In this document: positions 38,258 through 50,280 of the stretch, one piece after another
Layout: each line of letters begins with the position of its first letter
Numbering within the stretch: the stretch's first letter is position 1
NCBI GenBank assembly: GCA_033782935.1
Contig: JAWQEG010000623.1
Span: forward strand, 390,001-454,000
Origin: Petrolisthes cinctipes
Lineage: Eukaryota > Arthropoda > Malacostraca > Decapoda > Porcellanidae
Reading direction: 5' to 3'
DNA: 64,000 nucleotides
Translations under genes and position numbers: made by a program
Notes under the pieces: model-generated
Told to the model about the DNA's origin: nothing
The model's database searches: none
The model's input: only the letters and a program-made list of their open reading frames with translations

Positions 38258-39558
38258 TAAAATATCGATTTTCAGCATGTTTTGGGCCTGTATTTTGAAA
38301 ATACTGTAACACGGAGTAGGCATGTACAGATCGCTTTTGGGACTCAAAAATATCAAATTTTCGTGTGTTTTGAGCCTGAATTTGAGATATAAACGGGTAC
38401 AGAAGATGCATGCACATATCGACTTTGGGCACCTAAAATATCGATTTTTAGCATGTTTTGGGCTCATATCTTGAAAATATTCTAGCACTGAGTAGGCATG
38501 TACAGATTGCTTCTAGGTCCCAAAAATATCGAATTTTCCGCTATTTTGAGCCAGAATTTGGGAAATAAACGGACTTAAAAGATGCATTCACATATTGACT
38601 TTTGGCACCTAAAATATCGATTTTCAGCATGTTTTGGGCCTGTATATTGAAAATACTGTAACACGGAGTAGGCATGTACAGATCGCTTCTGGGACCCAAA
38701 AATATCGAATTTTCGGGTGTTTTGAGCATGAATTTGAGATATAAACGGGTACAGAAGATGCATGCACATATCGACTTTGGACACTTAAAATATCGATTTT
38801 GAGCATGTTTTGGGTCTGTATCTTGAAAATACTCTAACACGGAGTAGGCATGTACAGATCGCATCTGGGACCCAAAGATATTGAATTATCGGGTGTTTTG
38901 AGCCTGAATTTGAGATATAAACGGGTACTGAAGATACATGCACATATTGACTTTGGGCACCCAAAATATCGATTTTTAGCATGTTTTGGGACTATATTTT
39001 GAAAATATTCTAGCACTGATTAGGCATGTACAGATCGCTTCTGGGACCCAAAAATATCGAAATTCGGGTTTTTTTTTAGCATGAATTTGGGATATAACCG
39101 GATACAGAAGATGCATACACATATTGACTTTGGGCACCTAAAATATCAATTTTTAGCAGTTTTGGGCCTGTATTTTGAAAATACTGTAACACGGAGTAGG
39201 CATGTACAGATCGCTTTTGGGACCCAAAAATATCGAATTTTCGTGTGTTTTGAGCCTGAATTTGAGATATAAACGGGTACAGAAGATGCATGCACATATC
39301 GACTTTGGGCACCTAAAATATCGATTTTTAGCATGTTTTGGGGTCATATCTTGAAAATATTCGAGCACTGAGTAGGCATGTACAGATCGCTTCTGGGACC
39401 CAAAAATATCGATTTTTTTTTTTTTTTTGCATGAATTTGGGATATAAACGGATACAGAAGATGCATACACATATTGACTTTGGGCACCTAAAATATCGAT
39501 TTTCAGCATATTTTGGGCCTGTATTTTGAAAATACTGTAACACGGAGTAGGCATGTAC
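38258..39558 (+). repeat. Five-copy block, copy 3
   Basis: It lies 3,168 bp (18 monomers exactly) downstream of copy 2 and includes the one-base deletion near 39,155 and the 16-T run. Small differences include 'tttccgctattttgagcc' here against 'attcggctgttttgagcc' in copy 2, and 'cgaaattcggg' near 39,059 shared only with copy 4. Confidence 0.9.
39413..39428 (+). repeat. Second homopolymer run of 16 T
   Basis: It is the same length as the run at 36,245-36,260, with the same flanks ('atcga' before, 'gcatgaattt' after). Long T runs usually change length quickly by slippage, so equal length fits a recent copying event. Confidence 0.95.
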
Positions 39559-40475
39559 AGATCTCTTCTGGAACCCAAAAATATCGAATTTTCGGGTGTT
39601 TTGAGCTTAAATTTGAGATATAAACGGGTACAGAAGATGCATGCACATATCGACTTTGGACACCTAAAATATCGATTTTTAGCATGTTTTGGGACTATAT
39701 TTTGAAAATATTCTAGCACTGAGTAGGCATGTACAGATCGCTTCTGGGACCCAAAAATATCGAATTTTCGTTTCTTTTTAGCATGAATTTCGGATATAAA
39801 CGGATACAGAAGATGCATACACATATTGACTTTGGGCACCTAAAATATCGATTTTCAGCATGTTTTGGGCCTGTATTTTGAAAATACTGTAACACGGAGT
39901 AGGCATGTACAGATCGCTTTTGGGACCCAAAAATATCGAATTTTTGTGTGTTTTGAGCCTGAATTTGAGATATAAACGGGTACAGAAGATGCATGCACAT
40001 ATCGACTTTGGGCACCTAAAATATCGATTTTTAGCATGTTTTGGGACTATATTTTGAAAATATTCTAGCACTGAGTAGGCATGTACAGATCGCTTCTGGA
40101 ACCCAAAAATATCGAATTTTAGGGTTTTTTTAGCATGAATTTAGGATATAAACGGATACAGAAGATGCATACACATATTGACTTTGGGCACCTAAAATAT
40201 CGATTTTCAGCATGTTTTGGGCCTGTATTTTGAAAATACTGTAACACGGAGTAGGCATGTACAGATCGCTATTGGGACCCAAAAATATCGAATTTTCGTG
40301 TGTTTCGAGCCTGAATTTGAGATATAAACGGGTACAGAAGATGCATGCACATATCGACTTTGGGCACCTAAAATATCGATTTTTAGCATTTTTTGGGCTC
40401 ATATCTTGAAAATATTCTAGCACTGAGTACGCATGTACAGATCGCTTCTAGGACCCAAAAATATCGAATTTTCGG
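39542..40475 (+). repeat. 13-monomer offset repeat, copy 1 (2,288 bp)
   Basis: It matches 41,830-42,763 nearly base for base, sharing 'gagcttaaatttgag', 'tcgtttctttttagc', 'aatttcggatataaac', 'tttttgtgtgttttgagcc', 'attttagggttttttta', 'tgtttcgagcc' and 'agcattttttgggctc'. It ends near 40,475, where this copy has 'cggcagttttgagc' and the other 'cgggtgttttgtgc'. Confidence 0.9.
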
Positions 40476-41038
40476 CAGTTTTGAGCTAGAATTTGGGAAA
40501 TAAACGGACTTAAAAGATGCATACACATATTGACTTTGGGCACCTAAAATATCGATTTTCAGCATGTTTTTGGCATGTATTTTGAAAATACTGTAACACG
40601 GAGTAGGCATGTACAGATCGCTTTTGGGACCCAAAAATATCGAATTTTCGGGTGTTTTGAGCCTGAATTTGAGATATAAAAGGGTACAGAAGATGCATGC
40701 ACATATCGACTTTGGGAACCTAAAATATCGATTTTTAGCATGTTTTGGGCTCATATCTTGAAAATATTCTAGCACTGAGTAGGCATGTACAGATCACTTC
40801 TGGAACCCAAAAATATCGAATTTTCGGGTGTTTTGAACCTGAATTTGGGATATAAACGGGTACAAAAGATGAATGCAAATATTGACATAGGGCACCTAAA
40901 ATATTGATTTTCAGTATGTTTTGGGCCTGTATTTTAAAAATACTCTAACTCGGAGTAGGCATGTACAGATCTCTTCTGGAACCCAAAAATATCGAATTTT
41001 CGGGTGTTTTGAGCCTGAATTTGAGATATAAACGGGTA

Positions 41039-41829
41039 CAGAAGATGCATGCACATATCGACTTTGGGCACCTAAAATATCGATTTTTAGCATGTTTTGG
41101 GCTCATATCTTGAAAATATTCTAGCACTGAGTAGGCATGTACAGATTGCTTCTAGGTCCCAAAAATATCGAATTTTCCGCTATTTTGAGCCAGAATTTGG
41201 GAAATAAACGGACTTAAAAGATGCATTCACATATTGACTTTTGGCACCTAAAATATCGATTTTCAGCATGTTTTGGGCCTGTATATTGAAAATACTGTAA
41301 CACGGAGTAGGCATGTACAGATCGCTTCTGGGACCCAAAAATATCGAATTTTCGGGTGTTTTGAGCATGAATTTGAGATATAAACGGGTACAGAAGATGC
41401 ATGCACATATCGACTTTGGACACTTAAAATATCGATTTTGAGCATGTTTTGGGTCTGTATCTTGAAAATACTCTAACACGGAGTAGGCATGTACAGATCG
41501 CATCTGGGACCCAAAAATATTGAATTATCGGGTGTTTTGAGCCTGAATTTGAGATATAAACGGGTACTGAAGATACATGCACATATTGACTTTGGGCACC
41601 CAAAATATCGATTTTTAGCATGTTTTGGGACTATATTTTGAAAATATTCTAGCACTGATTAGGCATGTACAGATCGCTTCTGGGACCCAAAAATATCGAA
41701 ATTCGGGTTTTTTTTTAGCATGAATTTGGGATATAACCGGATACAGAAGATGCATACACATATTGACTTTGGGCACCTAAAATATCAATTTTTAGCAGTT
41801 TTGGGCCTGTATTTTGAAAATACTGTAAC
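41039..41829 (+). repeat. Five-copy block, copy 4 (truncated by a dimer deletion)
   Basis: It follows copy 3 at an offset of 2,639 bp up to about 41,829, and then the offset changes to 2,288 bp. The 351-bp difference means the dimer equivalent to about 39,190-39,541, which contains the 16-T run, is absent here. The breakpoint falls inside 'gtaacacggagtaggcatg', a stretch common to both joined monomers. Confidence 0.9.
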
Positions 41830-42763
41830 ACGGAGTAGGCATGTACAGATCTCTTCTGGAACCCAAAAATATCGAATTTTCGGGTGTTTTGAGCTTAAAT
41901 TTGAGATATAAACGGGTACAGAAGATGCATGCACATATCGACTTTGGACACCTAAAATATCGATTTTTAGCATGTTTTGGGACTATATTTTGAAAATATT
42001 CTAGCACTGAGTAGGCATGTACAGATCGCTTCTGGGACCCAAAAATATCGAATTTTCGTTTCTTTTTAGCATGAATTTCGGATATAAACGGATACAGAAG
42101 ATGCATACACATATTGACTTTGGGCACCTAAAATATCGATTTTCAGCATGTTTTGGGCCTGTATTTTGAAAATACTGTAACACGGAGTAGGCATGTACAG
42201 ATCGCTTTTGGGACCCAAAAATATCGAATTTTTGTGTGTTTTGAGCCTGAATTTGAGATATAAACGGGTACAGAAGATGCATGCACATATCGACTTTGGG
42301 CACCTAAAATATCGATTTTTAGCATGTTTTGGGACTATATTTTGAAAATATTCTAGCACTGAGTAGGCATGTACAGATCGCTTCTGGAACCCAAAAATAT
42401 CGAATTTTAGGGTTTTTTTAGCATGAATTTAGGATATAAACGGATACAGAAGATGCATACACATATTGACTTTGGGCACCTAAAATATCGATTTTCAGCA
42501 TGTTTTGGGCCTGTATTTTGAAAATACTGTAACACGGAGTAGGCATGTACAGATCGCTATTGGGACCCAAAAATATCGAATTTTCGTGTGTTTCGAGCCT
42601 GAATTTGAGATATAAACGGGTACAGAAGATGCATGCACATATCGACTTTGGGCACCTAAAATATCGATTTTTAGCATTTTTTGGGCTCATATCTTGAAAA
42701 TATTCTAGCACTGAGTACGCATGTACAGATCGCTTCTAGGACCCAAAAATATCGAATTTTCGG
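41830..42763 (+). repeat. 13-monomer offset repeat, copy 2 (partner of 39,542-40,475)
   Basis: It directly follows the deletion junction of the five-copy block, so both together form one large unit of 2.3-2.6 kb that was duplicated and then shortened by a dimer. Confidence 0.9.
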
Positions 42764-42934
42764 GTGTTTTGTGCTTGAATTTGAGATATAAACGGGTACA
42801 GAAGATGCATGCACATATCGACTTTGGGCACCTAAAATATCGATTTTCAGCATGTTTTATTCCCATAATCTTAAAAAATTCTCGCACTGAGTAGGCATGT
42901 ATAGATCGCTTCTGGGACCCAAAAATATCGGATT

Positions 42935-43560
42935 TTCGGGTGTTTTGAGCATGAATTTGAGATATAAACGGGTACAGAAGATGCATGCACATATCGACTT
43001 TGGACACTTAAAATATCGATTTTGAGCATGTTTTGGGTCTGTATCTTGAAAATACTCTAACACGGAGTAGGCATGTACAGATCGCATCTGGGACCCAAAA
43101 ATATTGAATTATCGGGTTTTTTGAGCCTGAATTTGAGATATAAACGGGTACTGAAAATGCATGCACATATCGACTTTGGGCACCCAAAATATCGATTTTT
43201 AGCATGTTTTGGGACTATATTTTGAAAATATTCTAGCACTGATTAGGCATGTACAGATCGCTTCTGGGACCCAAAACTATCGAATGTTCGGGTTTTTTTT
43301 TAGCATGAATTTGGGATATAAACGGATACAGAAGATGCATACACATATTGACTTTGGGCACCTAAAATATCAATTTTCAGCAGTTTTGGGCCTGTATTTT
43401 GAAAATACTGTAACACGGAGTAGGCATGTACAGATCGCTTTTGGGACCCAAAAATATCGAATTTTCGTGTGTTTTGAGCCTGAATTTGAGATATAAACGG
43501 GTACAGAAGATGCATGCACATATCGACTTTGGGCACCTAAAATATCGATTTTTAGCATGT
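42935..43560 (+). repeat. Five-copy block, copy 5 (partial)
   Basis: It starts at 'gtgttttgagcatgaattt' and carries 'tttgagcatgttttgggtc', 'gatcgcatctggg', 'cactgattagg' and the one-base deletion 'cagcagttttggg' near 43,379. The left half of the block is missing. Its spacing to copy 4 is 1,585 bp (9 monomers plus 1). It marks the right end of the central subfamily domain. Confidence 0.85.
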
Positions 43561-43629
43561 TTTGGGCTCATATCTTGAAAATATTCGACCACTGAGTAGG
43601 CATGTACAGATCTCGTCAAGGACCCAAAA

Positions 43630-45333
43630 ATATCGAATTTTCGGGTGTTTTGAGCCTGAATTTGTGATATAAACGGGTACTGAAGATGCATGCACATATC
43701 GACTTTGGGCACCCAAAATATCGATTTTTAGCATGTTTAGGGCCTATATTTTGAAAATATTCTAGCACTGAGTAGGCATGTACAGATCGCTTCTGGGACC
43801 CAAAAATATCGAATTTTCGGGGTTTTTGAGCCTGAATTTGAGATATAAACGGGTACAGAAGATGCATGCCCATATCGACTTTGGGAACCTAAAATATAGA
43901 TTTTTAGCATGTTTTGGGCTCATATCTTGAAAATATTTTAGCACTGAGTAGGCATGTACAGATCGCTTCTGGGACCCAAAAATATCGAATTTTCGGGTTT
44001 TTGTTAGCATGAATTTGGGATATAAACGGATACAGAAGATGCATACACATATTGACTTTGGGCACCTAAAATATCGATTTTTTGCAAGTTTTGGGCCTGT
44101 ATTTTGAAAATACTCTAACCCGGAGTAGGCATGTACAGATCGCTTCTGGGACCCACAAATATCGAATTTTCGGGTGTTTTGAGCTTGAATTTGAGATATA
44201 AACGGGTACAGAATATGCATGCACATATCGACTTTCGGCACCTAAAATATCGATTTTCAGCATGTTTTGGGTCTGTATATTGAAAATACTGTAACACGGA
44301 GTAGGCATGTACAGATCGCTTTTGGGACCCAAAAATATCGAATTTTCGTGTGTTTTGAGCCTGAATTTGAGATATAAACGGGTACAGATGATGCATTCAC
44401 ATATCGACTTTGGGCACCTAAAATATCGATTTTTAACATGTTTTGGGCTCATATCTTGAAAATATTCGAGCACTGAGTAGGCATGTACAGATCTCGTCTA
44501 GGACCCAAAAATATCGAATTTTCGGGAGTTTTGAGCCTGAATTTGGGAAATAAACGGACTTAGAAGATGCATACACATATCGACTTTGGGCACCTAAAAA
44601 ATCGATTTTCAGCATGTTTTGGGCCTGTATATTGAAAATACTCTAACACGGAGTAGACATGTACAGATCGCTTCTGGGACCCAAAAATATCGAATTTTCG
44701 TGTGTTTTGAGCCTGAATTTGAGATATAAACGGGTACAGAAGATGCATGCACATATCGACTTTGGGCACCCAAAATATCGATTTTTAGCTTGTTTTGGGC
44801 CTATATTTTGAAAATATTCTAGCACTGAGTAGGCATGTATAGATCGCTTCTGGGACCCACAAATATCGAATTTTCGGGTGTTTTGAGCCTGAATTTGTGA
44901 TATAAACGGGTACTGAAGATGCATGCACATATCGACTTTGGGCACCCAAAATATCGATTTTTAGCATGTTTTGGGCCTATATTTTGAAAATATTCTAGCA
45001 CTGAGTAGGCATGTACAGATCGCTTCTGGGACCCAAAAATATCGAATTTTCGGGGTTTTTGAGCCTGAATTTGAGATATAAACGGGTACAGAAGATGCAT
45101 GCCCATATCGACTTTGGGAACCTAAAATATAGATTTTTAGCATGTTTTGGGCTCATATCTTGAAAATATTTTAGCACTGAGTAGGCATGTACAGATCGCT
45201 TCTGGGACCCAAAAATATCGAATTTTCGGGTTTTTGTTAGCATGAATTTGGGATATAAACGGATACAGAAGATGCATACACATATTGACTTTGGGCACCT
45301 AAAATATCGATTTTTTGCAAGTTTTGGGCCTGT
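43630..45333 (+). repeat. 7-mer offset repeat (1,233 bp)
   Basis: The stretch about 43,630-44,100 matches about 44,863-45,333. Shared marks are 'gaatttgtgatataaac', 'gggtttttgagcc', 'gatgcatgcccatatcg', 'gactttgggaacctaaaat', 'aatattttagcac' and 'gattttttgcaagtttt'. The copies separate after about 44,150. Confidence 0.85.
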
Positions 45334-47980
45334 ATTTTGAAAATACTCTAACCCGGAGTAGGCATGTACAGATCGCTTCTGGGACCCACAAATATCGAAT
45401 TTTCGGGTGTTTTGAGCCTGAATTTGAGATATAAACGGGTACAGAATATGCATGCACATATCGACTTTGGGCACCTAAAATATCGATTTTTAGCATGTTT
45501 TGGGCTCATATCTTGAAAATATTCTAGCACTGAGTAGGCATGTACAGATCGCTTCTGGGACCCAAAAATATCGAATTTTCGGGTGTTTTGAGCCTGAATT
45601 TGGGAAATAAACGAACTTAGAAGATGCATACACATATTGACATTGGGCACCTAAAATATCGATTTTCAGCATGATTTGGGCTTGTATATTGAAAATACTC
45701 TAACACGGAGTAGGCATGTACAGATCGCTTCTGGGAACTAAAAATATCGAACTTTCGGGTGTTTTGAGCCTGAATTTGAGATATAAACGGGTACAGAAGA
45801 TGCATGCACATATCGACTTTGGGCACCCAAAATATCGATTTTTAGCATGTTTTGGGCCCATATTTTGAAAATACTCTAACCCGGAGTAGGCATGTACAGA
45901 TCGCTTCTGGGACCCACAAATATCGAATTTTCGGGTGTTTTGAGCTTGAATTTGAGATATAAACGGGTACAGAATATGCATGCACATATCGACTTTCGGC
46001 ACCTAAAATATCGATTTTCAGCATGTTTTGGGTCTGTATATTGAAAATACTGTAACACGGAGTAGGCATGTACAGATCGCTTTTGGGACCCAAAAATATC
46101 GAATTTTCGTGTGTTTTGAGCCTGAATTTGAGATATAAACGGGTACAGATGATGCATTCACATATCGACTTTGGGCACCTAAAATATCGATTTTTAACAT
46201 GTTTTGGGCTCATATCTTGAAAATATTCTAGCACTGAGTAGGCATGTACAGATCGCTTCTGGGACCCAAAAATATCGAATTTTCGGGTGTTTTGAGCCTG
46301 AATTTGGGAAATAAACGGACTTAGAAGATGCATACACATATTGACATTGGGCACCTAAAATATCGATTTTCAGCATGATTTGGGCCTGTATTTTGAAAAT
46401 ACTCTAACACGGAGTAGGCATGTACAGATCGCTTTTGGGACCCAAAAATATCGAATTTTCGGGTGTTTTGAGCCTGAATTTGAGATATAAACGGGTACAG
46501 AAGATGCATGCACATATCGACTTTGGGCACCTAAAATATCGATTTTTAGCATGTTTTGGGCTCATATCTTGAAAATATTCGAGCACTGAGTAGGCATGTA
46601 CAGATCTCGTCTAGGACCCAAAAATATCGAATTTTCGGGAGTTTTGAGCCTGAATTTGGGAAATAAACGGACTTAGAAGATGCATACACATATCGACTTT
46701 GGGCACCTAAAAAATCGATTTTCAGCATGTTTTGGGCCTGTATATTGAAAATACTCTAACACGGAGTAGACATGTACAGATCGCTTCTGGGACCCAAAAA
46801 TATCGAATTTTCGTGTGTTTTGAGCCTGAATTTGAGATATAAACGGGTACAGAAGATGCATGCACATATCGACTTTGGGCACCCAAAATATCGATTTTTA
46901 GCATGTTTTGGGCCTATATTTTGAAAATATTCTAGCACTGAGTAGGCATGTATAGATCGCTTCTGGGACCCACAAATATCGAATTTTCGGGTGTTTTGAG
47001 CCTGAATTTGTGATATAAACGGGTACTGAAGATGCATGCACATATCGACTTTGGGCACCCAAAATATCGATTTTTAGCATGTTTTGGGCCTATATTTTCA
47101 AAATATTCTAGCACTGAGTAGGCATGTACAGATCGCTTCTGGGACCCAAAAATATCGAATTTTCGGGGTTTTTGAGCCTGAATTTGAGATATAAACGGGT
47201 ACAGAAGATGCATGCCCATATCGACTTTGGGAACCTAAAATATAGATTTTTAGCATGTTTTGGGCTCATATCTTGAAAATATTTTAGCACTGAGTAGGCA
47301 TGTACAGATCGCTTCTGGGACCCAAAAATATCGAATTTTCGGGTTTTTGTTAGCATGAATTTGGGATATAAACGGATACAGAAGATGCATACACATATTG
47401 ACTTTGGGCACCTAAAATATCGATTTTTTGCAAGTTTTGGGCCTGTATTTTGAAAATACTCTAACCCGGAGTAGGCATGTACAGATCGCTTCTGGGACCC
47501 ACAAATATCGAATTTTCGGGTGTTTTGAGCCTGAATTTGAGATATAAACGGGTACAGAATATGCATGCACATATCGACTTTGGGCACCTAAAATATCGAT
47601 TTTTAACATGTTTTGGGCTCATATCTTGAAAATATTCTACCACTGAGTAGGCATGTACAGATCGCTTCTGGGACCCAAAAATATCGAATTTTCGGGTGTT
47701 TTGAGCCTGAATTTGGGAAATAAACGAACTTAGAAGATGCATACACATATTGACATTGGGCACCTAAAATATCGATTTTCAGCATGATTTGGGCTTGTAT
47801 ATTGAAAATACTCTAACACGGAGTAGGCATGTACAGATCGCTTCTGGGACCTAAAAATATCGAACTTTCGGGTGTTTTGAGCCTGAATTTGAGATATAAA
47901 CGGGTACAGAAGATGCATGCACATATCGACTTTGGGCACCCAAAATATCGATTTTTAGCATGTTTTAGGCCCATATTTTG
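44430..47980 (+). repeat. 12-mer higher-order repeat (2,113-bp offset)
   Basis: The stretch about 44,430-45,867 matches 46,543-47,980 through eight monomers, including 'attcgagcactg', 'agatctcgtctagg', 'gagtagacatgtac', 'gaatttgtgatataaac', 'gattttttgcaagtttt', 'aaataaacgaacttag' and 'gcatgatttgggcttg'. Between them, about 45,866-46,231 instead matches 44,105-44,470 at an offset of 1,761 bp (10 monomers). The offsets 1,761 and 2,113 differ by one 352-bp dimer, present at about 46,194-46,545. Confidence 0.9.
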
Positions 47981-48350
47981 AAAAAAATCTAGCACTGAGT
48001 AGGCATGTACGGATCGCTTCTGGGACCTAAAAATATCGAATTTTCGGGTGTTTTGAGCCTGAATTTGGGAAACAAACGGGTTCAGAAGATGCATACACAT
48101 ATTGACTTTGGGCACCTAAAATATTGATTTTCAGCATGTTTTGGGGCTGTATATTGAAAATTCTCTCACACGGAGTAGGCATGTACAGATCTCTTCTGGA
48201 ACCCAAAAATATCGAATTTTCGGTTGTTTTGAGCCTGAATTTGAGATATAAACGGGTAATGAAGAGGCATGCACATATAGACTTTGGGCACCCAAAATAT
48301 CGATTTTTAGCATGTTTTTGGACTATATTTTGAAAATATTCTAGCACTGA

Positions 48351-48370
48351 GTACAGATCTAGTACAGATC
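48351..48370 (+). other. Aberrant junction 'gtacagatctagtacagatc'
   Basis: Normal monomers read 'gagtaggcatgtacagatc'. Here 'ggcat' after 'gagta' is replaced by 'cagatcta', adding 3 nt and making 'gtacagatc' appear twice with a 2-nt spacer. The first copy followed by T is the form found in monomers with 'gatctcttctgg'. It looks like a strand-switch or end-joining scar between two monomer types at a short shared sequence. Confidence 0.85.
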
Positions 48371-50079
48371 GCTTCTGGGACCCAAAAATATCGAATTTTC
48401 GGGTTTTTGTTAGCATGAATTTGGGATATAAACGGATACAGAAGATGCATACACATATTGACTTTGGGCACCCAAAATATCGATTTTTAGCATGTTTTGG
48501 GCTCATATCTTGAAAATATTCGAGCACTGAGTAGGCATGTACAGATCGATTCTGGGACCCACAAATATCGAATTTTCGGGTGTTTTGAGCCTGAATTTGT
48601 GATATAAACGGGTACTGAAGATGCATGCACATATCGACTTTGGGCACCCAAAATATCGATTTTTAGCATGTTTTGGGCCTATATTTTGAAAATATTCTAG
48701 CACTGAGTAGGCATGTACAGATCGCTTCTGGAACCCAAAAATATTGAATTTTCGGGGTTTTTGAGCCTGAATTTGGGATATAAACGGATAAAGAAGATGC
48801 ATACACATATTGACTTTGGGCACCTAAAATATCGATTTTCAGCATGTTTTGGGCCCATATTTTGAAAAAAATCTAGCACTGAGTAGGCATGTACGGATCG
48901 CTTCTGGGACCCAAAAATATCGAATTTTCGGGTGTTTTGAGCCTGAATTTAGGAAACAAACGGGTTCAGAAGATGCATACACATATTGACATTGGGCACC
49001 TAAAATATCGATTTTCAGCATGATTTGGGCCTGTATATTGAAAATACTCTAACACGGAGTAGGCATGTACAGATCGCTTCTGGGACCCAAAAATATCGAA
49101 TTTTCGGGTGTTTTGAGCCTGAATTTGAGATATAAACGGGTACAGAAGATGCATGCACATATCGACTTTGGGCACCCAAAATATCAATTTTTAGCATGTT
49201 TTGGGCCTATATTTTGAAAATATTCTAGCACTGAGTAGGCATGTACAGATCGCTTCTGGAACCCAAAAATATTGAATTTTCGGGGTTTTTGAGCCTGAAT
49301 TTGGGATATAAACGAATAAAGAAGATGCATACACATATTGACTTTGGGCACCTAAAATATTGATTTTCAGCATGTTTTGGGGCTGTATATTGAAAATTCT
49401 CTAACACGGAGTAGGCATGTACAGATCTTTTCTGGAACCCCAAAATATCGAATTTTCGGGTGTTTTGAGCCTGAATTTGAGATATAAACGGGTATAGAAG
49501 AGGCATGCACATATAGACTTTGGGCACCCAAAATATCGATTTTTTGCATGTTTTTGGACTATATTTTGAAAATATTCTAGCACTGAGTATGCATGTACAG
49601 ATCGCTTCTAAGACCCAAAAATATCGAATTTTCGGGTGTTTTGAGCCTGAATTTGAGATATAAACGGGTACAGATGATGCATTCACATATCGACTTTGGG
49701 CACCTAAAATATCGATTTTTAACATGTTTTGGGCTCATATCTTTAAAATATTCTAGCACTGAGTAGGCATGTACAGATCGCTTCTAGGACCCAAAAATAT
49801 CGAATATTCGGGTGTTTTGAGCCAGAATTTGGGAAATAAACGGACTTAGAAGATGCATACACATATTGACATTGGGCACCTAAAATATCGATTTTCAGCA
49901 TGATATGGGCCTGTATATTGAAAATACTCTAACACGGAGTAGGCATGTACAGATCGCTTCTGGGACCCAAAAATATCGAATTTTCGGGTGTTTTGAGCCT
50001 GAATTTGAGATATAAACGGGTACAGAAGATGCATGCACATATCGACTTTGGGCACCCAAAATATCGATTTTTAGCATGT

Positions 50080-50280
50080 TTTGGGCCTGTATTTTGAAAA
50101 TACTGTAACACGGAGTAGGCATGTACAGATCTCTTCTGGAACCCAAAAATATTGAATTTTCGGGTGTTTTGAGCTAAAAATTTGAGATATAAACGGGTAC
50201 AGAAGATGCATGCACATATCGACTTTGGGCACCTAAAATATCGATTTTCAGCATGTTTTGGGCCCATATTTTGGAAAAAA
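50080..50280 (+). repeat. Monomer with rare 'gagctaaaaatttgag' variant, copy 2
   Basis: It shares the extra base and flanking variants with 17,330-17,530. It differs by 'aatattgaa' for 'aatatcgaa' and 'ttggaaaaaatc' for 'ttgaaaaaaatc'. Confidence 0.75.

Noticed and set aside
39153..39839. 228-codon minus-strand frame as a possible gene
   Set aside because: It only reads satellite sequence and stays open because the 'cagcagttttggg' deletion and the 16-T run shift the register. The sister copy 18 monomers upstream breaks up into shorter frames, so the reading frame is not kept.
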